The position numbers were made by a program, and so were the translations under genes. Source: Apostichopus japonicus (taxonomy: Eukaryota; Echinodermata; Holothuroidea; Aspidochirotida; Stichopodidae). From it: 64,000 nucleotides of DNA. The notes under the pieces are model-generated. The model did no database searches. It was not told where the DNA came from and saw only the letters and a list, made by a program, of their open reading frames with translations. Location of the stretch: positions 24,164,489 to 24,228,488 of the forward strand of contig NC_092572.1 in assembly GCF_037975245.1 (NCBI RefSeq). Reading direction: 5' to 3'. Positions 1 to 10,768 of this stretch are shown here, piece after piece. Position 1 is the stretch's first letter, and every line of letters starts with the position of its first letter.

Positions 1-157
1 GAAACGATTTTTTAATCGTTATGGATAGACATTTCAAATATGATTTGAACAGTACAATACGTGACGTCAGCTCTGCCATAGCAGATTGCGTCATAACCCA
101 CCCTCCGCACAGTACCTATACGGTAATCACAACAAAAACAGCGTGTGTATACAGATA

Positions 158-676
158 AATTTCTTCCTTAATTTCCGGTGAAATTTCTTAAAAATTAGAT
201 ATGTTTTCAAAACCTCCTTAAGCCACCATGTAGTTGAGCGGTGGTTCCGTGGTCTTTGTGTAACACAAGGTAATTTTTAACAGCAGACTCTGAGTTGTTC
301 AGGCTATACATCGCGCTATCCAGCTCCAACGCGAAAAATGTTCGCATGTAGGCTGTACTCAAACGTTGACAATCGGACAGTTCTGCGAAGCCTAAGCTTT
401 TCAGCGCTATATTCTGCTCTGAGCCTCTGACAACGATTCGATCAATTTCTTCAATAATTTCCGGTGAAATTTCTTATAAATTAGATATAATTTAAAAAAC
501 TCCTTAAGCCGCAATATATTTAGTAGATCGGTGGTTTCGTGGTCTTTGTGTAACACAAGATAAGTTTTAACAGCAGGCTCTTCGTTGTTTATACATCGCG
601 GTATCCAGCTCCAGCGCGAAGAATGTTCGCGTGTATAGGCTACTATAACGTTTACAATCGGACAGTTCTGCGATGA
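158..676. repeat. Diverged direct duplication, two ~230-bp copies
   Basis: Positions about 158-388 and 446-676 align end to end. Shared blocks include TTTCCGGTGAAATTTCTTA, GTGGTCTTTGTGTAACACAA, TATCCAGCTCCA and ACAATCGGACAGTTCTGCGA. Copies are spaced about 288 bp apart with many substitutions and small indels. A minus-strand frame runs through copy 2 but is broken in copy 1, so I treat the block as non-coding. It is CpG-containing and could be a monomer array from a retroelement 5' UTR or LTR; I do not recognise the family. Confidence 0.75.
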
Positions 677-1167
677 CATCGATCCCGCCAAGTTTCAACT
701 TTCGGTTTAACGAATACTTTATAAGTTTCCTTTTACTGTTAATTTGATCCGTGAATTTTATTTCAGCGAGTTCGAAGAACAGTTAATGAACTGTGGTTTG
801 AGTGTGAGTGTACTATGTGTAACGCTATACAAGTACACCAACTGAGCATCGTAGTATATACGTTCGCGAGTATGTACGTTATATATATGAGGCAATTCAA
901 TGTGCTTACACGTGAGTTAATTTGCTGCGGAATTGGGAGTGCTAACTTCAAGTCGCCTGTTTTGCCTATCTGCAAGCACTACGTCAAACACCATATTGAA
1001 GCGTTCGAACAAACGGTACTTTTGGTGAGAAACTGGTGAATTTGAAAACCAGATTTCTACAAGAAGAAAATGTCGAATGGGGACAATTTTTACATGGTTA
1101 GAAAGAGAAAAATAATAACTACAAGGACAATGTATCAAAATCTTCCACCAGACAATTCCTTTAAGGG

Positions 1168-1310
1168 GAGGAGAAGGACAGAGGAAAGTATAAGGGGGAG
1201 GGGAAAGGGGAAGGGAGTAGGAGGGAGAGTGGGAGGGGAGGCGGATGGGGAGGGGAGGGAAGAATAATGGGGAAGGGGATGATAAGGTATTGGGAGGGGA
1301 AGGCAAAGAG
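1168..1310. repeat. Polypurine (GGGGAGG-rich) tract
   Basis: About 140 bases of nearly uninterrupted G and A on the plus strand, composed of irregular GGGGA and GGGAGG blocks with T or C only rarely. Such tracts can adopt triplex or G-quadruplex structure. The open frames on both strands here are low-complexity artefacts. Confidence 0.75.
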
Positions 1311-2602
1311 CTAGGTTATTTTCTCACATGCACCTTAGTTAAACTGACTCTCAAATGTTTACAATCTTTACAGGCAAAGATGCCCATGATTGACTACATA
1401 ACCATAGGATGATTACAATTGTATGGAAAGGTGCAGCAATTCAGGATGATTCCAATGCTGGTTATAGACACTTTAATACCCATTTATACATTATGATTTT
1501 CAAAACAAGTACATCACAATAAAACAAAAAAACCCACATACAACATCAAGTGTGATAAGCACAATCATTGTGGCACCTAGCTTTTACATACATTTACGTA
1601 TCTGTTTGCGTATAGGTTATGTTATAAAGGACTTGTAAAAAAAACATCATTAGCAATTCAATATCTTAAAGTTTGGAAACAATTCAGCTATTTCTATTCT
1701 AATTCTGCATGATATCGCCCAGAAGGCAAGGAGGGTTTAATTAGACAAAGAAGGAATTAGGTAATAAGATGTTTTTGAAGAATGGGGAAGAACATCTTTG
1801 CAAATATTAAATCTTCAATATTTATCTATCCGTGAATATTCTTGCTATTTGTAGCATATATGAGTAAGACACATAACCCTAAATGTCTGGCTGGAACGTC
1901 CCTCCCACCCCCCCTCCTCCACCACACCCCTCGCATATATTTCATACATATTTCATTATTGCTTAAATACTGCAGCAAACTGCGTTTGTCATTTCATCCT
2001 GTTTTCATCATGTGGCTCACAACAAGCAGTGTGGATGGAAGGTTTTTAATTTGAAACAGGACAGCGCTCCTCGTGACAAACGATATGGAAGTGTGCATAC
2101 ACACTGTTATTATGACTGAACCATAGCAGGTGGTTAAGTTGTAATCAAATATGCATAAAGGACAAAAAATAGAAAAGGAAAACCCTGTTGTTTTTCCCCA
2201 AGATGCTATTTAGTTGCTCAATACCGTAGGACATCAAGCGCAGATATGAAGCCATGAGTAAGCAATTTCCAAAGTTCTCCAATTATCAAAGATGCCGCTC
2301 GTCCGGATTAATGGTGTTAGTTAAAGTTTGGTGTTGAGTTACATCTGGTGCAGTCATTTACTGTCCAGAGTAACAATGGCTGGTGATCAACTTCATGGGT
2401 GTTAAACACCACCAAAACTAGGCCATATGTTTAATTACATTTTTGGGGGTGAAGATAGGATATCCCCCTGACAGAGAAAGAAAGTATTTGCAATTTGTTA
2501 CTTTTAGGCTGTCAAAGCATGTTAATAATGCAAGCTAGTGACAATCTTCATTTGGAGAATTTTTTTTTTATCATTGATGGAACTCGTACATGCACCATGT
2601 TT
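1311..2602. other. No gene seen; unique AT-rich DNA
   Basis: AT-rich sequence without recognisable coding similarity, apart from a short CCTCC-rich stretch near 1900. Frames are short and unsupported. Confidence 0.5.
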
Positions 2603-3060
2603 GTAATCCCTCTGGGTATATAAAATGTGCTCAGAATGTAAAGTATGACCTGTATTCTTCTATGTGTATCTTGTTATAGAAAAAACTAGTACGTAATATC
2701 CCTCTGGATATAAGAAATGTGCTCAGAATGTAAAGTATGACCTGTATTCTTCTATGTGTGTATCTTGTTATAGAAAAAACTAGTATGTAATATCCCTCTG
2801 GATATATGAAATGTGCTCAGAATGTAAAGTATGACCTGTATTCTTCTATGTGTGTATTTTGTTATAGAAAAAACCAGTATGTAATATCCCTCTGGATATA
2901 TGAAATGTGCTCAGAATGAAAAGTATGACCTGTATTCTTCTATGTGTGTATCTTGTTATAGAAAAAACTAGTATGTAATATCCCTCTGGATATATGAAAT
3001 GTGCTCAGAATGAAAAGTATGACCTGTATTCTTCTATGAGTTTCTATAGAAAAAACCAGT
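2603..3060. repeat. Minisatellite, ~94-bp unit x 5
   Basis: Units begin with GTAATATCCCTCTGG at about 2603, 2693, 2787, 2881 and 2975, giving periods of 90, 94, 94 and 94. Copies differ by a few substitutions. The first unit is 4 bp shorter and the last is cut in its TGTGTGTATCTTG segment. No coding potential is apparent. Confidence 0.95.
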
Positions 3061-3233
3061 TGTAAGGTAGTAATAATTATTAGGGTAACTATATTCACAG
3101 GAGACTAACAGTTTTCTTTCATGGGTGGTGTGGTGTGCTCCTATTTTATTGTTTAAAGCTATGAGACTTTATATCTTAGAACAATTCCTTTCACCACGAT
3201 ACATGCTCTCTGTATTGTACTGAATCCAATTAA

Positions 3234-3330
3234 ATTTCATTTCATTTATTTGTTTTTTCTCAATATACGGTACATTGTATGTCATACAAACGTTTACAGA
3301 TATGAAATTGAGTATAAAGAGAAAGGAAGT
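3234..3330 (-). mobile_element. Retroelement 3' end fragment, inverted copy
   Basis: About 97 bp nearly identical, in reverse orientation, to 4161-4262. Read on the minus strand it ends in CAAATAAATGAAATGAAAT, a short repeat tail like those closing many LINE/SINE 3' termini. It contains ATATTGAGAAAAAACAAATA just before the tail. Only the 3' end is visible; no RT coding is seen upstream. Confidence 0.7.
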
Positions 3331-3810
3331 GATCTAAAAACCTGAAAGGCTTATCGAGTAGAGCCACTCCCTAAAGAAGGAAAATAATTAAGTTATCAGT
3401 GTTAACGATATAAACAAACTAAGATTTCTAAAAAGTATTATGGATCAATAATCACTTATGTAAACCTCGCTTAATTGACGTTTAAAGGAACGTGGTGACT
3501 GAGAATCATTTTAGATCATGATGATTAAGTAGATAATTCCAGCAAGTGTTTGCCCGATAACGTATACTCTGTTTACTCAGGTTACTATGGAGAAAAAGTC
3601 TATGTATGTAACCAGCCTGTCTTGTATTATAATCATGGATTTCCTTATTAACAGTGAATAAATTTTTACATTTTTACAATTAAATTTGTTTTGAACATTG
3701 TGAAAAAAGAACACAAATATATGAAATGAAATGTGTGTTAATTAAAAACTCAATGCATATCGTCTGATCTGCCTACTGTAAAATATGTGATATTTCCATT
3801 TTTCTTTCTG

Positions 3811-3885
3811 ATGTGGGGGGGGTATGGGGTTGGGGGAAGGGTGGGAGAGGGTGTGATGGTGGGGAAGGAGGGAGAGTGGGGTAAG
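3811..3885. repeat. G-rich tract
   Basis: Multiple runs of 3-8 G (GGGGGGGG, GGGGTTGGGGG, GGGTGGGAGAGGG) within 75 bases satisfy the G4 pattern on the plus strand. Low-complexity, not coding. Confidence 0.7.
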
Positions 3886-4160
3886 TGTGCCAGAATCTAA
3901 TATTATGATACAAAAACTGACAGTTTGTTACACTTTTTGCAACTGCAGAAGTTAGAGAACTTGCGACAGCTTACAGCCAGCTATTTTACCCCATTAACTG
4001 TTACGGGTTTGGCAAATACACTGTAAAACATCCACAAAGTAGGCTGTCGGTTGGGTTCGACAGGTTTTAACCGCAGTTTTCGTCCTTCTATAGAACTCCA
4101 TTTTGCTAACCTATTTGAAAAATGTCAAGACATTTTATGATGCCAACTGATAGACCTAAA

Positions 4161-4262
4161 TCCTTTCTCTTTATACTCAATTTCATATCTGTAAACGTTT
4201 GTATGACATACAATGTACCGTATATTGAGAAAAAACAAATAAATGAAATGAAATGAAATGAA
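4161..4262 (+). mobile_element. Retroelement 3' end fragment with (ATGAA)n tail
   Basis: Plus-strand partner of 3234-3330. It runs from TCCTTTCTCTTTATACTC to a tail of repeated GAAAT units. The two copies face each other with about 830 bp between, making a long inverted repeat that could form RNA duplex if transcribed. The tail style suggests a CR1/L2-like LINE or a SINE that uses one; the family is not identified. Confidence 0.7.
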
Positions 4263-4535
4263 ATAAATTGTGTCCTTCAACTTTTCCACAAGAATTAGAT
4301 GTTGCCCAGAGTAATTAGACAATTGTAATTACCGGAATTCCCTACCCCCTTCCCTTAATCCTCTCTTTGTCCGTCCACTGTTTATCTCCTACCTCTCCTC
4401 TTCCCCTGTTGGTTTCTTTCTTTCTTCTCTCCATACCTTGTCTGTTAATCCCCTTACATCTATCTCTTTGTGTTCACCATGCTCATTAACCTGTCTGTAT
4501 TCTGTGATGTTTTTGTCACTTAATTCTGTTACTGT

Positions 4536-4666
4536 TACTTGTCATTTAGCCTTTGAAGAAAATCCTGCTAGGATCGAAACCTCAGGCCAACTTACTTTTA
4601 CACATTCTCCTACACAGGCTCTCTAGTGGATAAGCAGTTTCCTAACAGTTTTATTTTAGTTTTATT
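4536..4666 (+). mobile_element. Penelope-like/LINE terminal repeat, copy 1, with hammerhead-like core
   Basis: About 130 bp closely similar to 39586-39714. The block starts CTTGTCATTTAGCCTTTGAAG, passes through an ATCC-TGCTA-GGAT hairpin followed by GAAAC, then AGGCCAACTTA, and ends in CTAACAGTTTTATTTTA. The hairpin plus GAAAC with a flanking GCC/GGC pair resembles the stem II-GAAA-stem I layout of a hammerhead ribozyme, a feature known from Penelope-like elements. This copy has CTC where GTC would be expected. The element body is absent. It ends about 30 bp from the Ig exon 3 donor. Confidence 0.6.
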
Positions 4667-4697
4667 TCTCATCTTCCAAGAACTATCTTATACTCAC

Positions 4698-5006
4698 ACA
4701 TGACTGCAAGTTCGACGGCCGAACTGTAAACTCCGCCTCCGATTCCGTTACTGGCGACACACCTGTAACCTTTAGCATCACTTATTTGCACCTCCTCAAA
4801 GACCAGCCGCCACTCGTTTGCTCCGTTCTTCTCCCCGTTGGTGTGGTTGTAAGTGACCCACTGGGTGGAGCCCGACTCCTGTACCTCCCATTGGATTAAT
4901 TTGTCCGTCATGGGGTTCGCCTCTGCTTGGCACGATATGATCACTTTCCTACCGATCCTGATACCAGATTCAGGGGTCATAGATATGCTGGTTATAATCG
5001 GCTGAT
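4698..5006 (-). CDS. Ig-domain exon 3 of 3
   Basis: A 309-base phase 1-1 exon. The acceptor is CTTATTTCAG just above 5006 and the donor GTGAGTATAAG begins at 4697. The peptide starts QPIITSISMTPESG, has the B-strand cysteine in VIISCQAEANP, the C-strand Trp in IQWEVQES, and a canonical F-strand ISDAKGYRCVASNGIGGG, ending AVELAVM. D-x-[AG]-x-Y-x-C is the classic tyrosine-corner signature of I-set and V-set domains. One sequon (NHT) is present. Further exons are expected downstream, to the left, but I recognise none in the 4.7 kb that remain. With introns up to 7.4 kb, the next exon may lie outside the window. The protein is probably a multi-Ig cell-surface or secreted molecule. Confidence 0.9.
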
Positions 5007-5790
5007 CTGAAATAAGTATGATTGCCGGCGTTTTAAGACGACAGTTTCGTACGAGTTAAACAGTCTCAAAACCCTGCAGTTATGCAACAAACTGAGATAT
5101 TAGCTATGTCGGTGTATTTATAACTAGTTAATTTTATGTGAAAGTAAAAAATTAATTAATTAATAAGAAGTTTTACAGTTTGATTTATTATTTTTTACAA
5201 TTCACTTGTCATTCAAATTGTCTATCGTTTACAAGATCTTCAGGAAAAGACTTCTGAGGATATTTAATCCAAATCGTGTACAGTGTAAAGGTTATGAAAA
5301 TTCAAAAAAATTTAAGACAATTCAAAAACAATGGCCATCCTGTGACAGATGTATGCAGTGAGTGGTTCATTGACCGATAAATATACCACTTAAGATCCCT
5401 GCATACCAAATGTCACCACAGAGCATTCCGGAAGTCCATATTAGGGCGTGGGGTGGGGTGGGGTGGGGATACCATGTATCAGAAATGAGAAGTTTCTCTT
5501 ATTAACTCACTATCCTTCTTCCTTGATCTTAGTAAAGTCTCAAAGGGCTATGAATGTCTGCTCTAAAAGATTCAGGCAGTTCAGTCTGCTCCATGGGACA
5601 GCTTTTTACACATATCAAGCCCTACCTCCCACATTCGTTTCACGGGACTGTGGCGGCCAAACCATACCCTGAATTTTTCTTTTAAATTTATTCGTTTACT
5701 GCTTTTTATTTACTTTGTGAACAGCAATTGATACAAAGCCATGGCATTCTATCGCACCATGTAGCAATTGGCCAAGGTTGAATTACTCAC
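5007..5790 (-). other. Intron between Ig exons 2 and 3
   Basis: 784 bp, defined by the GTGAGT donor and TTTCAG acceptor. No recognisable transposon; a short GGGGT-type G-rich run lies near 5450. Confidence 0.8.
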
Positions 5791-6105
5791 ATTGAATGTC
5801 CAAATTGCATAGTTCACATGGCGCGGCGGGACAGACTCCCATCCTATCCTCGATGCAGCATGAAAAGGCGAGAGGTCCATTCTCACGGCGGATGCGAGAG
5901 CTGGTATAATCCAGACGGGTGATCAAACCGGGGTAACCCAAACCGGTGTATCGCTCCTCTCTGGGGTCCACGGCTAGCTGCGTGCCATTCAACGAGAGCG
6001 TCAGGCCGAGAGCGGGGTTACTCGGTCCCACCTCACACGTCACCGAGACGATGTCCCCGTCTCGCACGGCTGGGCAGGACGTGAAGTGAAACATTCTCGG
6101 ACAAT
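5791..6105 (-). CDS. Ig-like-domain exon 2 of 3 (atypical, lacks core Trp)
   Basis: A 315-base phase 1-1 exon. The acceptor reads CCATTCCAG just above 6105 and the donor GTGAGTAATT begins at 5790. It starts DCPRMFHF, carries the B-strand cysteine in VSVTCEVG and a double cysteine in LAFSCCIED, and ends CELCNLDIQ. Where most Ig domains have the C-strand tryptophan, this one reads LTLSLNGTQ, so the core Trp is replaced by Leu. There are extra cysteines near the N terminus (DCP, TSCP) and C terminus (GVCPAAPCELC), which could form non-standard disulfides. One sequon (NGT) is present. It is separated from exon 1 by 7416 bp and from exon 3 by 784 bp. The shared phase and strand put it in the same transcript; the Ig assignment itself is slightly weaker than for its neighbours. 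Confidence 0.82.
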
Positions 6106-6430
6106 CTGGAATGGACGAGGATGGAAAGACAATACAGCGTAATTAATCCATAAAGTTCTGTAATCAAGTTCTTTCAGTTATCACAGTTCCATATGAAGTG
6201 TGGGAGTTGTGCTCAAAAGGATAGTTCGGAGGTGACAAAAATGTGTTTTTGACAACGATAGTTCGACGGGGAGAAAAAATATCTTTTTTTTTTTGACAAA
6301 TGAAGGTAGGTAGAAACTTCTATTAGGCTTATTAGTACTGGGTTGCTAATGACCAATCTAATTACTTGTAAATTATCACTGCGATATAATGATTAGCTAG
6401 AGATATTTAACTCCCAGAGATAATTAATCT

Positions 6431-6496
6431 AAGATACCAGGTATAGATACCAGGTACAGATACCAGGTATGATACCAGGTATAGATACCTGGTACA
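6431..6496. repeat. 14-bp minisatellite of near-palindromic TACCAGGTA units
   Basis: Five imperfect copies of a unit close to GATACCAGGTATA. The core ACCAGGT/ACCTGGT is almost self-complementary, so the array can pair with itself in several registers. The same TACCTGGTA core recurs in the unrelated 31-kb array. Confidence 0.85.
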
Positions 6497-6568
6497 TAGT
6501 GATGGAAGTTGTGATCATAGATCATCAATTAATATGATAATAACTGTAACATTTTGATTGATTTAGAA

Positions 6569-7070
6569 CAGGGGCTTAGCCAGTATGCAGCACTGTAGGC
6601 CAGGGCCTACACTTTTTTGGCCAAGTTATCTTTTTCTTTAAAAACACCCATAATTCAAATCCATAAACTTGCTGGACGAGTTTAAGAGTCTAGACAGGAA
6701 AAACCAATTGAAATGAATGTAGCAAGAATATGGCTAAATTACTGGCTATAGTTGTATCAAAGACATTTCTGGCCTAGATCTTTGTATCTACATGTATCAG
6801 AAGTTGAAAAGTAAGACTACTGTGTACATGTACATTGCTAATTTTAAATACATTATGTAGTATTCAATTACGTACTATTTTAACTTGTTTGTTTTTGGGG
6901 ATTAAAAGTGATATTGAATGAGGTGTCTCAAGTTAGCAAGAGGCCGGGGAACCAGAACGAACACTCGTGAAGGGCAGCTGTTTCCGGCCATCTGGGGGAT
7001 TTGTAACACCAAAAATTTTCTTGTACGCTCCGCGCCAACCGATGGTGGCGCTTCGCTCAGATAGTACACC
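6569..7070. mobile_element. Decayed hAT-like element remnant
   Basis: CAGGGGCTTAGCCAG at 6569 resembles the CAGNGGCGTAGCCA-type termini of the intact hAT elements in this window. At 7021-7065 the subterminal block GTACGCTCCGCGCCAACC followed by GGTGGCGCTTCGCTCAGATAGT closely matches the block in the elements at 20.0 and 54.9 kb. No matching right terminus or 8-bp duplication is visible, so this is a truncated or rearranged copy, possibly two fragments. Confidence 0.5.
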
Positions 7071-9073
7071 TTTGTAAATCCATTTGAGTATATCAAGGAA
7101 TTGATATGCTAAAATTATTATATCTCTCCCTGCTTAAGACATGATCTACATAATGGATTAATTTAGGCAGAATTTTAGGCTGAGAAAAAAGAAATATATA
7201 TGAGTACTTTTCCCATTCCCGTTTTAATATATATATGCTAACTCTCTGGAACGCTCCTTTAAGGCTACATTGATAATGAATATGTTAATAGCTCCTCATT
7301 GCAGGCCTAAATGGTCATGTTACTCCATTGTTCTAATAACTTCTAACAACTCAACCGATACTTGTCCTTTACCTCACAACAGAGCACCTTATACTATAAG
7401 ACATTCAACACCATGCATTGCTCCTTGACATGTATGTACTTCACTGTTAACATGTGCTTTGAGGCCATAAAAAAAATAACAATGTTATGTTTTCCTAAAT
7501 TGAGTTGTGTGTGTTGCATCTGAGGACTGACCTAATGACCTATGTACTAGACTATATACTTCAGTCACTTTAATTGATGCCCCTGAGATGCTGAAAGTCT
7601 CATCTCTCAAACACTGTAAGTGTAATAGAAGTACAAAAACCCAGACTGAAAGCAGTACTTATTAAACAATTTACATCTTATTTATCATTAATAATGTGCC
7701 CTAAGTCATCTATCTACCTAATTAGAATAATCGAATAGCCCTGCACCCCTCTTACAAATCTTCAGAAGTATGCGACTCCTCTTAAATTCACAGGTACTGG
7801 ATTAGAAAGATAAGTTGGATCCCCTATCATATAACATCTACTCAAATTGTCTCATTGTGTTTTTTAATTTTTTTTTTTTTTAAATTTTTAAATTTTTTGT
7901 TACCAAAATCCTCTATGATGGCCTTGCGGATTTAACCAGTTAGCCTGTATTATAAAAGAAGTAATCTTTATCACTTCTGGTAGAGTTGGCATTTTTCAAG
8001 GTAATTCTCAGCGGGTGATTAAACCAGGGAGATCTGCTGAGGCTTCCTGATTATACCTACAGGTTTACTGGTCTGGTCGAATCTTCACTTGTAATATCAT
8101 CAAAGGGAAAAGCAATTTCCTACAGAGATATATATGGCCTGCTCATAAAAGACCTGCAGGTAAATTAAAACCTACGACTGTTACATTCGCCATATATATA
8201 TCGAAGCTGAAACCCTATACAGTCCTATCGCAACGATAAACCTCACAGCCTTTGGCTCGATCCGTTCTTTAATGGGTGTATAGGATAGGAGCCTTTCTCA
8301 AATTAAACAAGACCCGGCGAGGAATATGGTCATGTTTTTCAAAGACTCTATCCAGGTTTACGACGGGAGAATAAAAGATTCCGGTGATCATGAGCCGTCT
8401 CGCAGGTTGCATCGAACATTAAAAAAAAGAAAGAAGAAGACGAGAAAATCTACCGTCTGTTTTTGTAATCTTGTAAAATTGTTTCCGTTCTTAGGCCTCT
8501 TTTCAATTTTATGGCGATCGGTGAGTACGAGCCGGGGAACCTAGGCAATCACACAGCTCCCTCGTCATCGATTCTTTGACAGTTTTAAAATCTCTGGGAC
8601 CCCTTCAGACCGAGATTCTGACTTTGGAAAAGAGTATATGTAGATACGGTACGTATCTTGAGTTGAAGTTACACAGAGAGGCATGTGCACTTTACCATGC
8701 ATAGAGTGTGATAAGGATGTGAGGCCTGTCCTTGTAAAGGGGTTTGTCTTAACCAAATAGAGGAGGCCCTCACTTAACATTCATAATGAACAAATTTACT
8801 ATAAGTGTGCAGGAGTAAATTACAGTTCACCACCAGAATGGAAAACCAGAAAATAAACACATTTGGGGGTTCCAATGTACAAACATATTCATAGTGTGGT
8901 AAGCCATACATGTTAATATATGTTCTACTATCATGTCTGAAGAACCACTCCCTTCTTTCACCCCCCCCCCTCCACCACCACCCCCAGCCCAAACCTGGCC
9001 TCACTCCAGAAGCATCAAGAATCAGATCAAGACATAGCAACAGCTATTCCCCCCCCCCCCCAAACTCCCCTTC
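7071..9073. other. No gene seen; intronic DNA with one CpG-containing block
   Basis: Mostly AT-rich unique sequence inside the long Ig intron. At 8220-8560 there is a more complex, CpG-containing, non-repetitive block (around GCTCGATCCGTTC and GACCCGGCGAGG) that stands out from its surroundings and could be a regulatory element. A poly-A/T run lies near 7860 and C runs near 8960 and 9050. Confidence 0.4.
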
Positions 9074-9172
9074 ATTTTTTTTTGTATAGAGCATAATATG
9101 TGAAGAAGAATCATTATTCTTTGTAACATTTACACTAAGGACACCCCTTCCATATTATTTTATATTATTTGC
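9074..9172 (-). mobile_element. ~98-bp retroposed repeat, minus orientation
   Basis: Approximately 95% identical by eye to the reverse complement of 10655-10752. Its A-rich 3' tail appears as a T run at 9075. No clear target-site duplication is visible here, in contrast to its partner. Family unknown. Confidence 0.7.
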
Positions 9173-9641
9173 CTTGGGCCCTGGGGCTGTAGCCTACCCC
9201 CTCCTCTAGCTGAATTCTCTTTCATCAGGCCTGCCTCGGTGTTCCAGGCGTAACTCGAGAGCAATTCTGGACTGATTTGCAAGTTCTTCATATAGTGAAC
9301 ATTATTAACCTTTTTCACGGTCCGCAAGTTGAGACAAAATTAAGTGCGGGACACTGGGAATTAATTGAAACTGCTTTATAAGTGGTGACTTAAAATAACA
9401 GAACCTATACATGCAGTTTTTGTTACAATACAAATACAAATTTACAATATACAATATACAAAAAAAAAAAAATACAAATACTGCAATGTTCTCAACTAAT
9501 TAGAATCTATCAAGATACATGTCTTTGAATATGTTTGTGCAATAGGCATGAGATATTTGGTCTAGAGGTGACCTAACCTCCTCATTTCAACCACCAGCTG
9601 TGAGTCCATCAACTGTAAAATATCCACATGCTTGGATGCAC

Positions 9642-9722
9642 TTAAAGGCTTTGAAGACTCGCCCCAAACCGTGTGCGGCCATCTGAAAAAGTTAACTTTC
9701 TGTTGCTTTACAGTGTTTTCAT
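9642..9722 (+). mobile_element. TTAA-MITE fragment (left end only)
   Basis: Begins TTAA-AGGCTTTGAAGACTCGCC and follows the left end of the 26.8/33.7/43.6-kb family through AAAGTTAACTTTCTGTTGC, then diverges. No right terminus is found, so this is a 5' fragment or a distant subfamily member. Confidence 0.8.
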
Positions 9723-9879
9723 GCTCACATTATAAATGTTGAATATCTGGAAAAGTAGCTATATAGAAATAGCACTCATCTTTTGTGTTTGTCTTTTTGT
9801 CTTGAACTATAAAATATCAAATCAGAACTACAACTGGTATGAAATCTTGCCCACGAAAGGTAATGAGGGCGGTATTGAA

Positions 9880-10360
9880 GAACTTAGCATGCATAGACTC
9901 CGGATATGCTGACCTGACTAATTAACTTTGACTTCGGCTTTGAGTACAGCGTTTCCGTATGCTGCCGTGTGAGTCGAAACTAACTGTAATAGTAATTACC
10001 GATTTTGCGATCCGTCTTATAGCCATTGCAATAATATAATTATAATGTAATAATATACATTAATATAAATAAATTGCGATCCCCCTGACGATTTTGCAAG
10101 GTCATGAAGAGCGAATCCATAGTTTTCCCTTCCGGGAAACCACAAGGACTGAAATCTTGACTACAGTGACCTTTTAATAAACTATAACCGAGCATTACCA
10201 GATTTGTACGAGGATCCCAACAAGGTCATATAACGGTAGAAGGAAAAGAACTTCTACCAGTCAACCGTGTCTAATTAAAATCTAACATCTCTTCCCTTTA
10301 AGGATCGGCGATCCGGAGAAAGAGGTCGGCCAGTAATGAAAACTAGGTCAGGTTAAACAA
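9880..10360. other. Unique CpG-containing block (possible regulatory DNA)
   Basis: Non-repetitive sequence with several CpGs and homeodomain-type TAATTA cores (CTAATTAACTTTGAC, TAATAGTAATTACCG) in the long Ig intron. No coding similarity. Listed only because its composition differs from the AT-rich surroundings. Confidence 0.25.
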
Positions 10361-10654
10361 GTCTTGGACCTCCCAAATTCCTTTCTCTAAATATTAATTC
10401 TGTGCCAAAAACTATCGCAAATATTATTAGACTCACAGGCCCTGAGTTAATAGCAGATTTTTTGCAAAGAATTTTTTTCTTCTTTTTTTGTGACTTTTTG
10501 ACACCTACACAGAATGCGTGACAATGCCTCTTATAACAGTACAGTCCTGTTATGAGTCCTTTCTTATTGCAAATGACAAAAGAAACTTTAACGAGACATT
10601 TCCGATTTGCTGTTTGCATTCGATGTGGTAAAAACCACATGAAAGGGTATAGTC

Positions 10655-10752
10655 AGGCCAATAATATAAAATAATATGGAAGGGGTCCTTAGTATATATA
10701 TGTTACAAAGAATAATGATTCTTCTTCACATATTATGCTCTATACAAAAAAA
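10655..10752 (+). mobile_element. 98-bp retroposed insert with 16-bp target-site duplication
   Basis: The 16-mer ATGAAAGGGTATAGTC occurs at 10639-10654 and again at 10753-10768, directly flanking a 98-bp insert that ends in an A-rich tail (ACAAAAAAA). A direct repeat of this length next to an A tail is the hallmark of target-primed reverse transcription. The insert's other copy lies inverted at 9074-9172. It is too short to encode anything and is either a tiny SINE or the 3' end of a non-autonomous LINE. Confidence 0.85.
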
Positions 10753-10768
10753 ATGAAAGGGTATAGTC

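Noticed and set aside
407-691. 94-codon minus-strand frame
   Set aside because: It overlaps copy 2 of the duplication; the same frame is interrupted in copy 1, arguing against coding.
9074-10752. A 1.7-kb DNA transposon with 98-bp terminal inverted repeats
   Set aside because: The right arm is flanked on both of its own sides by a 16-bp duplication, so it inserted alone as a retroposed unit.
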